Of a DNA stretch of 64,000 nt, positions 33,837 to 42,672 are shown piece by piece. The position numbers were made by a program, and so were the translations under genes. How positions within the stretch are numbered: position 1 is the stretch's first letter; each line of letters opens with the position of its first letter. Where the stretch lies: NCBI GenBank assembly GCA_028280415.1, contig JANQLV010000050.1, positions 62,001-126,000 of the forward strand, written 5' to 3'. Under the pieces are notes generated by a model. It worked only from the letters and a program-made list of their open reading frames with translations, made no database searches and was not told where the DNA came from. Source of the stretch: Saprospiraceae bacterium. GTDB lineage: Bacteria > Bacteroidota > Bacteroidia > Chitinophagales > Saprospiraceae.

Positions 33837-34007
33837 ATGACAACGACAAGCAAAAATGAATTAACAACGGATGATGATCAAGAATCACAAAATAAAACTA
33901 CTTCCGAAGAGCAAATAGAGCATACTATCGAAGAAGTAGCCGGTGATGCTGATTTCATTCAGATAGCAACAATTCTTGAAATGATCAGGTCAGAAGAAGA
34001 AAACTGA
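33837..34007 (+). CDS. Small acidic protein downstream of the ECF sigma factor
   Basis: A 56-residue, strongly acidic, Thr/Glu-rich protein, disordered at its N-terminus. It has one predicted amphipathic helix at the C-terminus (FIQIATILEMIRSEEE). It starts 30 bases after the sigma stop on the same strand. No family recognised. Possible anti-sigma-like regulator, or a coding-length coincidence; base use fits a real short gene. Confidence 0.5.
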   Translation: MTTTSKNELTTDDDQESQNKTTSEEQIEHTIEEVAGDADFIQIATILEMIRSEEEN

Positions 34008-34550
34008 TTTCAAGCCCCAAAAGACGACTACCAGGTACTCCTATTATACTTTTATCAAGCTTGATAATTCAGACAGATAATAACGATCTCAGACTGTTCC
34101 CGATAAGCCTTTTATAGTTTCCATTTTATCTCAAACCATGGCAGAACAGTCTGCTACCGAATATCTTATCTGAAAAGGCCTCGATAAAAGAAGATATGCA
34201 GGAGTTCTATGAGAATTCCAGCAGTCAAGTGGCTGGTTTCTATAGCAAATCAAGGAGCATTGGGACAGGTTTTCAAGCAATTTCAGGAGGCTGAGCGGGG
34301 AAGTATTCTTCAAAATACCTGTTTATAGCTTCTGTAAGCTACTATTGCCCGGATTGGCAATAGCAATTCCATTCCCAATGTTTTTAAATGTCTTTCCGTA
34401 CGCATAAGAACATCCAGTAAATTATCTTTGTAATAATTTTTTAAGCTTTTGTTCAAACATTAGTTTTTCAATAACGTTTCATAATTTTATTGGAATAAGT
34501 AATTAATTCACGATCTGCCAATCGGCAGTTAATAGATCAAAAAAGGAAAA
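34008..34550. other. Gene-free stretch before yaaA
   Basis: 543 bases. A perfect 14-base palindrome TATCAAGCTTGATA lies at 34053-34066, shortly after the small acidic gene. No protein gene, recognisable promoter or structured RNA was identified. A short open frame around 34115-34293 lacks a start codon. Confidence 0.5.
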
Positions 34551-35312
34551 ATGATTGTTTTATTATCTCCTGCCAAGAGTCTCAATTTAGAGCCCATTAA
34601 TGTTAAGTCAACTACTCAACCTCGACTATTGGAAGAAAGTGAGTCTTTAGTCAAGGTCCTGCGCAAGAAATCTGTCAAAAGCATAAAAGCACTGATGAGC
34701 GTCAGTGATAAAATTGCCGAGCTTAATGTTGAACGTTTCAAGGCTTTCGAAACGCCATTTACCAAAAAGAATGCAAAACCAGCCGTCATGACCTTCAATG
34801 GAGATGTCTATACCGGTTTGAAAGCCGATACTTTTGATCAGGAGGACCTGAAATTCGCTCAGGGACATATTCGGATTCTATCAGGACTTTATGGTCTTCT
34901 TCGCCCAATGGACCTAATGCAGGCCTATCGCCTGGAAATGGGAACCGCCCTCAAAAATGGCCGAAAGAAAAATCTTTATGAGTTTTGGGATAACAAAATC
35001 ACTGATCTTATCAATCAGGACCTTAGCAAATCCGGATCGGATATTGTGCTCAATCTGGCTTCTAAAGAATATTTCAGTTCCGTTAAGCCCGCTAATATTA
35101 AAGGTACAATTGTGAGCGTTGATTTCAAGGAAAACCGGAACGGTGTTTTTAAAGTCATTTCTTTTAATGCTAAAAAAGCCAGAGGAACAATGGCGCATAA
35201 AATCGTTAAAAACAAAATTACAACTGTAAATCGACTGAAGCGCCTGAGCATTGACGGATATAAATTCAACAAAGAACTTTCTGAAGAACATCGCCTAGTT
35301 TTTACAAAATAG
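34551..35312 (+). CDS. yaaA: YaaA (DUF328) peroxide-stress protein
   Basis: A 253-residue protein beginning with the family signature MIVLLSPAKSLN. Further marks are MTFNGDVYTGLKAD, GLYGLLRPMDLMQAYRLEMG, LASKEYFSSVKP and KKARGTMAHKIVKNK. In E. coli YaaA lowers intracellular free iron and protects DNA during H2O2 stress. It binds DNA and has a fold with a helix-hairpin-helix. Length and ATG start are as in the family. Single gene; no operon partners. Confidence 0.96.
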   Translation: MIVLLSPAKSLNLEPINVKSTTQPRLLEESESLVKVLRKKSVKSIKALMSVSDKIAELNVERFKAFETPFTKKNAKPAVMTFNGDVYTGLKADTFDQEDLKFAQGHIRILSGLYGLLRPMDLMQAYRLEMGTALKNGRKKNLYEFWDNKITDLINQDLSKSGSDIVLNLASKEYFSSVKPANIKGTIVSVDFKENRNGVFKVISFNAKKARGTMAHKIVKNKITTVNRLKRLSIDGYKFNKELSEEHRLVFTK

Positions 35313-35355
35313 TTCAACACATCAACTAATCTTAGCCCGCAGTTCGACTTTGATT

Positions 35356-35394
35356 ACTCGAATTTCGTGTATTATCGAATTTCGCTATTCGAGT
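35356..35394. repeat. Inverted repeat of the ATTCG family, second copy
   Basis: ACTCGAAT (35356-35363) and ATTCGAGT (35387-35394), with an inner CGAATTTCG and TTCGCTATTCGAG segment. It shares the core CGCTATTCGA with the repeat at 28091-28119 and lies between yaaA and the NA37 gene. Confidence 0.5.
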
Positions 35395-35479
35395 TGCAAG
35401 TAATGAAAATCGATAGTGCCTGACGAAAATCCCCACAATTTGGTATATTAGAGTTTCATAAGTTCCTAACCCGATAACT

Positions 35480-36517
35480 ATGGATCTCTACATTGATAAA
35501 ATCGTCATCCACGAACTGGAAAAGCAAGCCGACTCCGGTGATGTTCAAGTGTTCCTTTCAGATCATCTGATCCCGGTCAATAATCAGTCTGAAACGCTGA
35601 TTCACACGCTCAATGATACTTTTGTTTCCAAGAGTGATTTATTACATGGCTCACTGAGTTCGCCCGAAGATGCGCTCTTCCCGGGTTACTTGCAGAATTT
35701 AGCAGAAAACGAATTTACCGAGGAAGCCTTCCTCTCGTTTTCACAGGATACGATGCGCGCCTTACAGGATATTTTGCAAGGGGTAATCGGAGCTAAAGGG
35801 GGGTATCTGGTTTTTTCAGAATATGAACATTTTGAAACGAAAATGCTCGGAATTTTTCTGGTCCGGGACAAAGAAGGTATTTTCTTCAAAAGAAATAAGA
35901 AAGGACAAACATTTGAACTGCATACCATCTTACACCTGGATACAGATCGCCTGGCAATGGCTTGTCGGATCACTTTAGATAAATTTCAAAAAAACAGCGG
36001 CCGCTTCGTCGATCTGATTAAGCATGCTAAAAGCCAGAAAGAGATTTCCGAATATTTTATCAACTGGATCGGTTTGGACGAGCCACAAAGTAGTAAAGCG
36101 ATTACACAAACCTTTATGAATGTACTCGATAAACTTCCGCTTCCAATTGATGAGGACACAGGTCAACCAATGGAAGAGGAACAGTTTCACCATCAAGTCA
36201 TGGCCTATGCCGTGCAAAGTCCACAAAAAACAGTTGAGTTAGAGAAATTCGATCGACATTTCTACGGTGAAGAGCCTATCATGCAAAACTATCTCAAAGA
36301 AAATCACATCGAACTGGATGATGAGTTTCGAGTGGATAAAGGTACGATGAAAAAGCATTATAATTATCGAGCCTCTGCCGAAGGTATTTCTGTTAGTTTT
36401 TCCAAAAATGATTATGCAAGCGGTAAAGTGAGCATCAAAGGAGATAATCTGGTAATTGACTGTCCTGAATTGGTAGAAAAACTGATGGACATGCTCGAAG
36501 ATGACGGTACCTGGTAA
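35480..36517 (+). CDS. 37-kDa nucleoid-associated protein (NA37/YejK-like)
   Basis: A 345-residue cytoplasmic protein of the NdpA/YejK family. Readable family marks include MDLYIDKIVIHELEKQ at the start, ILQGVIGAKGGYLVFSEYE, LGIFLVRDKEGIFFKRN and LHLDTDRLAMACRITL (about 155-170). The C-terminal half has FINWIGLDEPQSSKAITQ and a final beta-rich YNYRASAEGISVSFSKND. YejK binds the nucleoid in E. coli; its exact action is not known. The stop lies 5 bases before the TIR-protein start, so the two form one transcription unit. Confidence 0.9.
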   Translation: MDLYIDKIVIHELEKQADSGDVQVFLSDHLIPVNNQSETLIHTLNDTFVSKSDLLHGSLSSPEDALFPGYLQNLAENEFTEEAFLSFSQDTMRALQDILQGVIGAKGGYLVFSEYEHFETKMLGIFLVRDKEGIFFKRNKKGQTFELHTILHLDTDRLAMACRITLDKFQKNSGRFVDLIKHAKSQKEISEYFINWIGLDEPQSSKAITQTFMNVLDKLPLPIDEDTGQPMEEEQFHHQVMAYAVQSPQKTVELEKFDRHFYGEEPIMQNYLKENHIELDDEFRVDKGTMKKHYNYRASAEGISVSFSKNDYASGKVSIKGDNLVIDCPELVEKLMDMLEDDGTW

Positions 36518-36522
36518 GTTTT

Positions 36523-37683
36523 ATGATGGATGCAATAGATATTTTCATTGCCTATTCCCAACAGGACAGGGATTTAATGGAGCAATTCAAAAAACAGCTT
36601 TCAGCCGCCGAGCGGATCGGTCTTGTTGATAGTTGGCACGATGGTGAAATAGAGGTCGGTACAGATCGGGAGCTGGCTGCAAAAAAAGCCATGGAAAAAG
36701 CAGAGATTGTAGTGCTTTTACTCAGCGCCAATTTTTTTGCCTCCGAATATTTATACGAAAAAGAAATGACTCAGGCGCTTTCTTTGGCAGAAGCGGGCAA
36801 AGCTACGCTTATTCCCGTCCTGTTAAAAGAGTGTACCTGGCAACTGAGTCCGATTGCCAAACTAAAAATACTCCCCGAGAATGCCATTCCCATCACCAAT
36901 GATTACTGGAAAACTACTGACCGGGCCTTCAAACAGGTAGTCGATCAAATCATTCACATCAGTAATAAAATTCGCAAAGCGCAAGGCAGTCCGGAACTTC
37001 CTTATAAGCCTGCCAGGCAGGAGGATAAATCCCGTTCTCCCCTTCAGGAAACGGCTACTGCAACCAGCCCTGCTGAAAAAACAGATACTTCAAAAACACC
37101 GCTCTGGAAAGTCGCTCTATACGCATTTTTGGGTTTGGGAGCTTTTGCATTGGTATCTCTTCTCATTAATCTATTTTTTCAGCAGCCGGACAAAAAAGAT
37201 ACTGCCGCTCAAACAGAAGCCAGAACAGCAGAGGAAATGAGTCAAAAAGAGGAAGCCAAGCAGACCGCTACTGCTCCATTTCCAAGCATTAAAATTGGTC
37301 AACTGGAATGGTCCGCACAAAATATTGGATCGGAAGCAAAGGAATTCTGGTGTCCGCAAGGACTAGCAGAAAATTGCACTACTCAGGGGAAATTATACAA
37401 TTATAAAACTGCTAAGAATATTTGCCCGGATGGCTGGCGTTTGGCCACTTCTGATGACTGGTTGTCTCTCGATGCCGAAGCTATTAAAAGGCTCCATCTA
37501 ACCCGTAGCGGCTTCTCTTACCGGGGAACCTATATGTTTTACGAACAAAAGGGCTTTTATCACACAGGGGAATACTCCGGCGGGGATGAAGTCTGGGTAA
37601 TTGAATATAGTGGTAATGAAAAAGCTCTTTATAAAAACAGACGTTATTCTTTTGCCGGCATGTCCTGTCGCTGCGTCCGCTAA
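36523..37683 (+). CDS. TIR-transmembrane-FISUMP protein
   Basis: A 386-residue protein of three parts. A TIR domain (about 3-145; IDIFIAYSQQDRDLMEQF, VVLLLSANFFASEYLYEKEM) carries Glu81 at the position expected for the NAD-hydrolysing residue. A linker and one membrane helix (about 194-219; LWKVALYAFLGLGAFALVSL) follow. The extracytoplasmic C-terminus (about 255-386) is a FISUMP/major-paralogous domain (IGQLEWSAQNIG, NICPDGWRLATSDDW, AGMSCRCVR). The likely layout is sensor outside, TIR effector inside. Two Met codons open the gene (36523, 36526). Possible defence or cell-death protein; NADase activity is inferred, not shown. Confidence 0.88.
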   Translation: MMDAIDIFIAYSQQDRDLMEQFKKQLSAAERIGLVDSWHDGEIEVGTDRELAAKKAMEKAEIVVLLLSANFFASEYLYEKEMTQALSLAEAGKATLIPVLLKECTWQLSPIAKLKILPENAIPITNDYWKTTDRAFKQVVDQIIHISNKIRKAQGSPELPYKPARQEDKSRSPLQETATATSPAEKTDTSKTPLWKVALYAFLGLGAFALVSLLINLFFQQPDKKDTAAQTEARTAEEMSQKEEAKQTATAPFPSIKIGQLEWSAQNIGSEAKEFWCPQGLAENCTTQGKLYNYKTAKNICPDGWRLATSDDWLSLDAEAIKRLHLTRSGFSYRGTYMFYEQKGFYHTGEYSGGDEVWVIEYSGNEKALYKNRRYSFAGMSCRCVR

Positions 37684-37834
37684 CAATGCTTCCCGGTATT
37701 TGGCTGGAATAATTCCTATATTTGTATCGAGAGTAATCTTTTCATTTACATACTATTTTGAGTTCCCAGATTAATATTCGGCTGTGTTCGGTATCAGAGC
37801 TGAAACAGCTACATTGCAATAAATTTTACAATAT

Positions 37835-39730
37835 ATGTTCTTTTTAAAAACAAGAAGCATTGCAGTGCTTTTTACGCTAATCTTTTGCTTAACCAGCTTC
37901 GTATATACATTTGCCCATAGCGGCCCATTCGTTCAAGAAGATAAAGTAGTAATCCTGAATAGTGTCCAAAAAATAAGTTTTTTTATAGATAAGAAAAATG
38001 AACTCCAGGCTAAACTCACGGTCAAACAAACTGCCAAGTCACAAACAAATCTTCAATACAGATTTAAACGGTATATCTTCTTTGACAACTATTCAGAGGT
38101 AAGGGAAATACGCGAGGTTTTAAGTAAAAAAATGGGCAAAAAAATCAAGCCTATCATCAGCGATTATGAATCAGACGGTATTTTTCACTCGGACTTAAAA
38201 CTGTGCTATTTTGAGCATAGCTTTTTTAAAAACGGAGATACCTATACTTATCGTTATGAAAAAGTATTCAAAGATCTCAAATTTTTAGAGTCCTTATATT
38301 TCAATGATTCCTACCCTATTCAAAACAGTACATTAATCATCGAAATTCCCGACGGTGTTTCAGTTGATATCCGTGAATTAAATTTTGACAAGGAAAAGCC
38401 GAGCTACGAAAGCTTTAAAGAAAAAAATAAAACCATTCATACTTATTCTCTTTCGGATGTTCCGGCGGCGTTTAAATTCTCCGGAGCCCCCCGAAGAAGC
38501 AAATTCAATGCGCATTTGATCCTCATCCCAAACGCATATGAGGTAAATGGCAAAACGGTGAAACTGATCGAAGATGTAAACGACCTGTATAAATGGTACA
38601 CCTCAATCGTTTCAACAACCGAAAATAACAATAGTGACCTAAAAGCAATTGTGGAAGAGCTTACCGAAGGCAAAACGGATGATCTGGAAAAGATCAAAGC
38701 GATATACTATTGGGTACAAGACAATATCCGTTATATTGCTTTTGAATACGGTATTATGGGTTTCAAACCGGAAGCTTGTCAGGAAGTATATAAAAATAAA
38801 TACGGGGATTGTAAAGGTATGGCAAATCTGACTAAAGAGATGCTCAGGCTGGCCGGCTACGATGCCCGTTTAACCTGGTTAGGTACGGCAGATGTACCCT
38901 ACGATTACGATATCCCTTCACTGGTTGTAGATAACCATATGATTTGTACCGTTATCCTGAACGGTGAAAAAATATTTCTCGATCCCACCGAGAAGTACTC
39001 TGATTTGTACAATTATGCTTTCCGGATTCAAGGACAACAAGCGCTGATCGAAGATGGAGAAAGTTTTATGATCGAAAGAATTCCTTCTTTGGAAGCTGAT
39101 CATAATAAAGAAATTTCGGAGGTCACTTTCACGATTGATAAAGAACAAATCAAAGGAAAGGGAAAGCTGACTTTTCAGGGAAATCGAAAAACTTATATCT
39201 TCTACAGGCTTTCCAGCCTCCCGCAGAAAGCCTGGGAAGAATATTTAAAAAACTATATTGGAAATGCCGATAAGAACGTTAAAGTGAAGCTTTTGACCGA
39301 AGCCAATCTCAATAACCGGGATTCGGATTTTGTCTTAAATTATGAGCTAGATATGGAACATCACGTCATCGATTTGGGAGAAGAATTATACGTCAATCTG
39401 GAATACGATTATCCTTTTAAAAATTTTAAAATATCCGATGAACGGAATGTCCCTTATGAATTTTCGGGTAAATATTATATTGAAAATATTTCGAAACTAA
39501 AAATCCCGGAAGGTTGGGAAAGTACTTACCTGCCAGAAGCCATTAAAAATAATAAGGAGCATTATACGTTTGAACTTTCTTTTAAAGAAGAAAATGGAGA
39601 AGTGATTTATCATAAAAAAATCGCTATCAAAGATGCCTTCCTCGATGTCGAGAACTTCGAAGACTGGAATAAAACTATCGAGCAACTCAATACTTTTTAC
39701 GGAGATCAAATCATTTTAAAAAAGCAATAA
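37835..39730 (+). CDS. DUF3857 and transglutaminase-like protein with intact catalytic triad
   Basis: A 631-residue exported protein: a signal peptide (about 1-28), a DUF3857 beta domain (about 40-235), a transglutaminase-like core (about 265-400) and a DUF2569-free C-terminal beta domain. The triad reads C326 (KYGDCKGMANL), H368 (VVDNHMIC) and D383 (FLDPTEKYSD). It probably acts on proteins or peptidoglycan-linked peptides in the periplasm. No substrate is known. The next gene, 6 bases later, is a longer paralogue that lacks the Cys, so they are a co-transcribed pair. Confidence 0.88.
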   Translation: MFFLKTRSIAVLFTLIFCLTSFVYTFAHSGPFVQEDKVVILNSVQKISFFIDKKNELQAKLTVKQTAKSQTNLQYRFKRYIFFDNYSEVREIREVLSKKMGKKIKPIISDYESDGIFHSDLKLCYFEHSFFKNGDTYTYRYEKVFKDLKFLESLYFNDSYPIQNSTLIIEIPDGVSVDIRELNFDKEKPSYESFKEKNKTIHTYSLSDVPAAFKFSGAPRRSKFNAHLILIPNAYEVNGKTVKLIEDVNDLYKWYTSIVSTTENNNSDLKAIVEELTEGKTDDLEKIKAIYYWVQDNIRYIAFEYGIMGFKPEACQEVYKNKYGDCKGMANLTKEMLRLAGYDARLTWLGTADVPYDYDIPSLVVDNHMICTVILNGEKIFLDPTEKYSDLYNYAFRIQGQQALIEDGESFMIERIPSLEADHNKEISEVTFTIDKEQIKGKGKLTFQGNRKTYIFYRLSSLPQKAWEEYLKNYIGNADKNVKVKLLTEANLNNRDSDFVLNYELDMEHHVIDLGEELYVNLEYDYPFKNFKISDERNVPYEFSGKYYIENISKLKIPEGWESTYLPEAIKNNKEHYTFELSFKEENGEVIYHKKIAIKDAFLDVENFEDWNKTIEQLNTFYGDQIILKKQ

Positions 39731-39736
39731 AATAAT

Positions 39737-41887
39737 ATGAAGCTAACAAACTTATTAGCACTTATATTACTCTTACTGGCCTTTCAAGGGAAGGCACAAA
39801 AAAACAATGATCGCAATGTCCTTCATCCGTTTTTTGGAGCAAAAGACAAAGATTTCGATATTAATGAGGCTCCGGAAGAATGGAAATCCGAACCCGTCGT
39901 CTTACTTTGTCAAAAGATAAATGTGCGCTTCACAAGAAGAAAAAGCGGCGCCAGGACGATCAAAGGAGCCCTTAGAAAGCGTATCCTTATCCAGGATAAA
40001 GCAGCCCTGGAAGAGTTTTCCGAATTTTACTATAGTAATACGGAAAATCTTGGCTTACAAATCATTAAACCAAACGGTACAGTAAAAGATATTAATTTTG
40101 AGGATGCAGTAAAGGTAGAAACGGATGTTCCCCGCTTTTATCGGGATAGTTATTCATCCAGTGAATATTACAAAGTAGCTCTTCCTAATCTCGAAGTCGG
40201 AGATATTCTGGATTTCTTCAAAACGTTTCAAGACGATGGTGTGCAGACCGAACTCATCAATCCAATTGCTAATGTTTATCCTACCGTTTATCAGGAAATT
40301 ATTTTTGATGTAAAAGGCTGGAGTTTTTTCTACAATACTTTTAACGGTGCGCCGGCATTTAGCAAAAAAGCGGTCAAAAACAAAAAAGGAAAAGACAGTG
40401 GTATGACTCGCTTTATCATTACGGATAATAAACGAGAAGCCATGAAAGAAGAGCGTTGGAGTTTTTCTTATCTCTCTGAGCCCATCTTCAAAATCATGGC
40501 CGTCCCTACAAATGCTAAAATTGGAACCAAACGACTTAAAGAAACTATAGATACCAAGTTTAATGTCAAAAATGTCTTCAAGGCAAAAGTCGATGAAGGG
40601 GAAAATTTGTATAAAGAATCTTCGTTGAAAACCTATATCAAGACTACCTTGAAAGGCCTGAAAGTCAAAAAAATGCCCGTCAAAGAAAGAGTAGAAGTGA
40701 TCTATAATGCGATCCGTTACAATTTTATGCATTTAGCAACTTCTCCTATACCAGCTCAGGGAGGATTTTCAAGATACGATAATTATGTAGCGATGCGCAG
40801 TGATGTTTTCATTGCTACATTTATTAATACTTTGAAAAAACACGATGTCGAAGCTTATCCGGTCGTGGTGACACCAAGGTTTTTCGGAGGCATCGATGAA
40901 GTGATCAACGAAAGGGAAATAGAGTTTGGGGTATACGTCCCAGCAACGAAAAAGTACTACTGGACGGTTGATAGCCATCGTTGTGTAGGTGATAATTATA
41001 CCCGGGCAAGTGGTGCCGAAGGCTATCGTTTTTCTAAAGAAAAAGGCTTCAAAAAAATTAACCTTCCTCCTTCTTCAGCTGAAGATAATATTATTGCCAA
41101 TGACATTGAAATCACAATTAAAGAAGATAATAGTTTGAGCTTCATCGGTAGTCGTTCTTATAGTGGAACATATAAACGTTACTATAATACCGCATTACTT
41201 TTACAGACAAATTTCATTTCAGAAGACAGATATTATTTTAGTACAGACCGGGAAAAAGAAAAAATAGATCGTGAGAAAACAAAGGCCAAAACATCAGCAA
41301 AAAGCCGGACCAGCAAACGCGTCAGAAAATGGCGGGAAATTTCCCGCAAGCGAGCTGAGGAACTTAGTGATCGCAAGCAAAAATTTCTTACGGATTGGCT
41401 CAAAGAGGATTATGAACTGGAAGAGTTACAAAGCTTTACGGTTACTTCCTTTGGCCGGTTTCCGGAAGCAAACAGTCTGGAAGCAGCTTTTGAATTCACT
41501 TCTAATGGTTATTTGAAAAAAGCCGGTCCCAATCTGGTTTTCGAAGTTGGAAAATTGATCACCGGGCAGGTTGAGCTCGATGAAGAAGAAATCAACGAAC
41601 GGCAAGCTCCTATTGATATGGAATACGCACGTACGATTAGTAATACTTTTTCAATTACCCTGCCCGAAGGTTATCAGGCGAGTGGGCTCAATGGTCTGAA
41701 TATGAATGTAGACAATCCTTATGCGGCATTTATTAGTACTGCCAGCCAGGAAGGTAATATACTTACCATCGAAACCTCAAAGATTTATAAGAAGGATCAT
41801 TTTGCAAAGGAACATTGGCCGGAAATGGTTAAAATGCTCGAAGCCGCTTATGACTTTTCACAAAAGAAAATTATTTTGAAAAAATAA
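39737..41887 (+). CDS. DUF3857/transglutaminase-like paralogue lacking the catalytic Cys
   Basis: A 716-residue exported protein: a signal peptide (about 1-20), a DUF3857-type domain (about 60-240), a transglutaminase-fold domain (about 310-435) and a C-terminal beta-rich domain. Where the upstream paralogue has the GDCKGMA nucleophile, this one reads RSDVFIATFINTLK. The Cys is replaced by Val357 and the His/Asp positions are not kept (INEREIEFGVYV, YWTVDSH). It therefore looks catalytically dead and may be a partner or substrate-binding subunit. A Lys/Arg-rich charged stretch (about 500-545) is unusual for an exported protein. It follows the active paralogue by 6 bases. Confidence 0.85.
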   Translation: MKLTNLLALILLLLAFQGKAQKNNDRNVLHPFFGAKDKDFDINEAPEEWKSEPVVLLCQKINVRFTRRKSGARTIKGALRKRILIQDKAALEEFSEFYYSNTENLGLQIIKPNGTVKDINFEDAVKVETDVPRFYRDSYSSSEYYKVALPNLEVGDILDFFKTFQDDGVQTELINPIANVYPTVYQEIIFDVKGWSFFYNTFNGAPAFSKKAVKNKKGKDSGMTRFIITDNKREAMKEERWSFSYLSEPIFKIMAVPTNAKIGTKRLKETIDTKFNVKNVFKAKVDEGENLYKESSLKTYIKTTLKGLKVKKMPVKERVEVIYNAIRYNFMHLATSPIPAQGGFSRYDNYVAMRSDVFIATFINTLKKHDVEAYPVVVTPRFFGGIDEVINEREIEFGVYVPATKKYYWTVDSHRCVGDNYTRASGAEGYRFSKEKGFKKINLPPSSAEDNIIANDIEITIKEDNSLSFIGSRSYSGTYKRYYNTALLLQTNFISEDRYYFSTDREKEKIDREKTKAKTSAKSRTSKRVRKWREISRKRAEELSDRKQKFLTDWLKEDYELEELQSFTVTSFGRFPEANSLEAAFEFTSNGYLKKAGPNLVFEVGKLITGQVELDEEEINERQAPIDMEYARTISNTFSITLPEGYQASGLNGLNMNVDNPYAAFISTASQEGNILTIETSKIYKKDHFAKEHWPEMVKMLEAAYDFSQKKIILKK

Positions 41888-41899
41888 AATCCAGATAGA

Positions 41900-41942
41900 A
41901 GGTATTGAATGATAAAGTTCGGTGATCTATCATTCAATACCT
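41900..41942 (+). terminator. Strong inverted repeat after the DUF3857 pair
   Basis: AGGTATTGAATGATA (41900-41914) pairs perfectly over 15 bases with TATCATTCAATACCT (41928-41942), leaving a 13-base loop, 12 bases after the stop codon. There is no T run, so it may be a terminator-like or mRNA-stabilising hairpin, or an operator for the following gene. Confidence 0.5.
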
Positions 41943-41960
41943 CCTTTAACGGTTAGCAGT

Positions 41961-42473
41961 TTGGAAAGGCCAAAACTAAATATAAAACCAGCTCCCATTG
42001 ACAGGCTTATCGAATCACTGGGAATAGTAGCCCTGATACTGCTAATCGGAATACCTGCCTATTATTTTAGTGAGCTTCCCGATATGATCCCGCGCCATTA
42101 TGGTATCGATGGTACACCCGATAGTTTTAGCAGTAAAAAGGTTATCTGGACATTGCCAATAGTAGGTACAATTCTGTTTGTTGGATTATACTGGATTAAT
42201 AAATACCCGCATAAGTTCAATTACACCCAAAAAATTACAAAAGATAACGCGGAAAAGCAGTACAAAAATGTAATGCGTATGATTCGGATACTCAATAGTT
42301 TGATCGCTTGTATTCTGGCTTATATTTCGTTCTCTACTGTAAAAACAGCTCTAGGCAAACAGAGTGGTTTAGGGCTTTATTTCATTCCGATATTCCTGTT
42401 GCTAATATTTACTGTAATCGGATATTATCTCTGGACTTCCATGAAAAAAAACAAATCAGAATCTTCGAATTGA
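41961..42473 (+). CDS. DUF1648-domain inner-membrane protein
   Basis: A protein of about 170 residues with four hydrophobic segments: LGIVALILLIGIPAYYF, VIWTLPIVGTILFVGLYW, ILNSLIACILAYISF and LYFIPIFLLLIFTVIGYYLW. The DUF1648 hallmark is LPDMIPRHYGIDGTPDSF. These proteins sit in the inner membrane; their function is not established. I prefer the TTG start at 41961 (MERPKLNIKP-type). A GTG at 41922 also keeps the frame open, but it lies inside the inverted repeat at 41900-41942. Confidence 0.8.
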   Translation: MERPKLNIKPAPIDRLIESLGIVALILLIGIPAYYFSELPDMIPRHYGIDGTPDSFSSKKVIWTLPIVGTILFVGLYWINKYPHKFNYTQKITKDNAEKQYKNVMRMIRILNSLIACILAYISFSTVKTALGKQSGLGLYFIPIFLLLIFTVIGYYLWTSMKKNKSESSN

Positions 42474-42643
42474 AGAAGAACAGTCTATTCGTTAGAATCA
42501 GGGCTTATCGATAATACGGATAATCGTATTTTCTTTTTCTTGCATTGAGTTTGAGTTGTTTCACCCTAAAACAAAGACAAATTCATTTTTGCAATCCTTG
42601 TAGGACTCCCATAATTTCAAAGATCAATCAAAGCACATTAAAA

Positions 42644-42672
42644 GGAAGAGGAATTACTTCTTCCGTTTTTTT
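42644..42672 (+). terminator. Candidate terminator of the DUF1648 gene, overlapping the ygiQ end
   Basis: GGAAGA (42644-42649) pairs with TCTTCC (42659-42664), followed by G and seven T residues (42666-42672). It overlaps the last codons of ygiQ, where the Lys-rich tail makes the T run on this strand. Confidence 0.4.

Noticed and set aside
33806-33859. 17-codon frame overlapping the stop of the ECF sigma gene
   Set aside because: Too short and without features; probably only part of the spacer before the 56-residue gene.
34115-34293. Start-less open frame with a protein-like look before yaaA
   Set aside because: No start codon, no family match and no conserved context.
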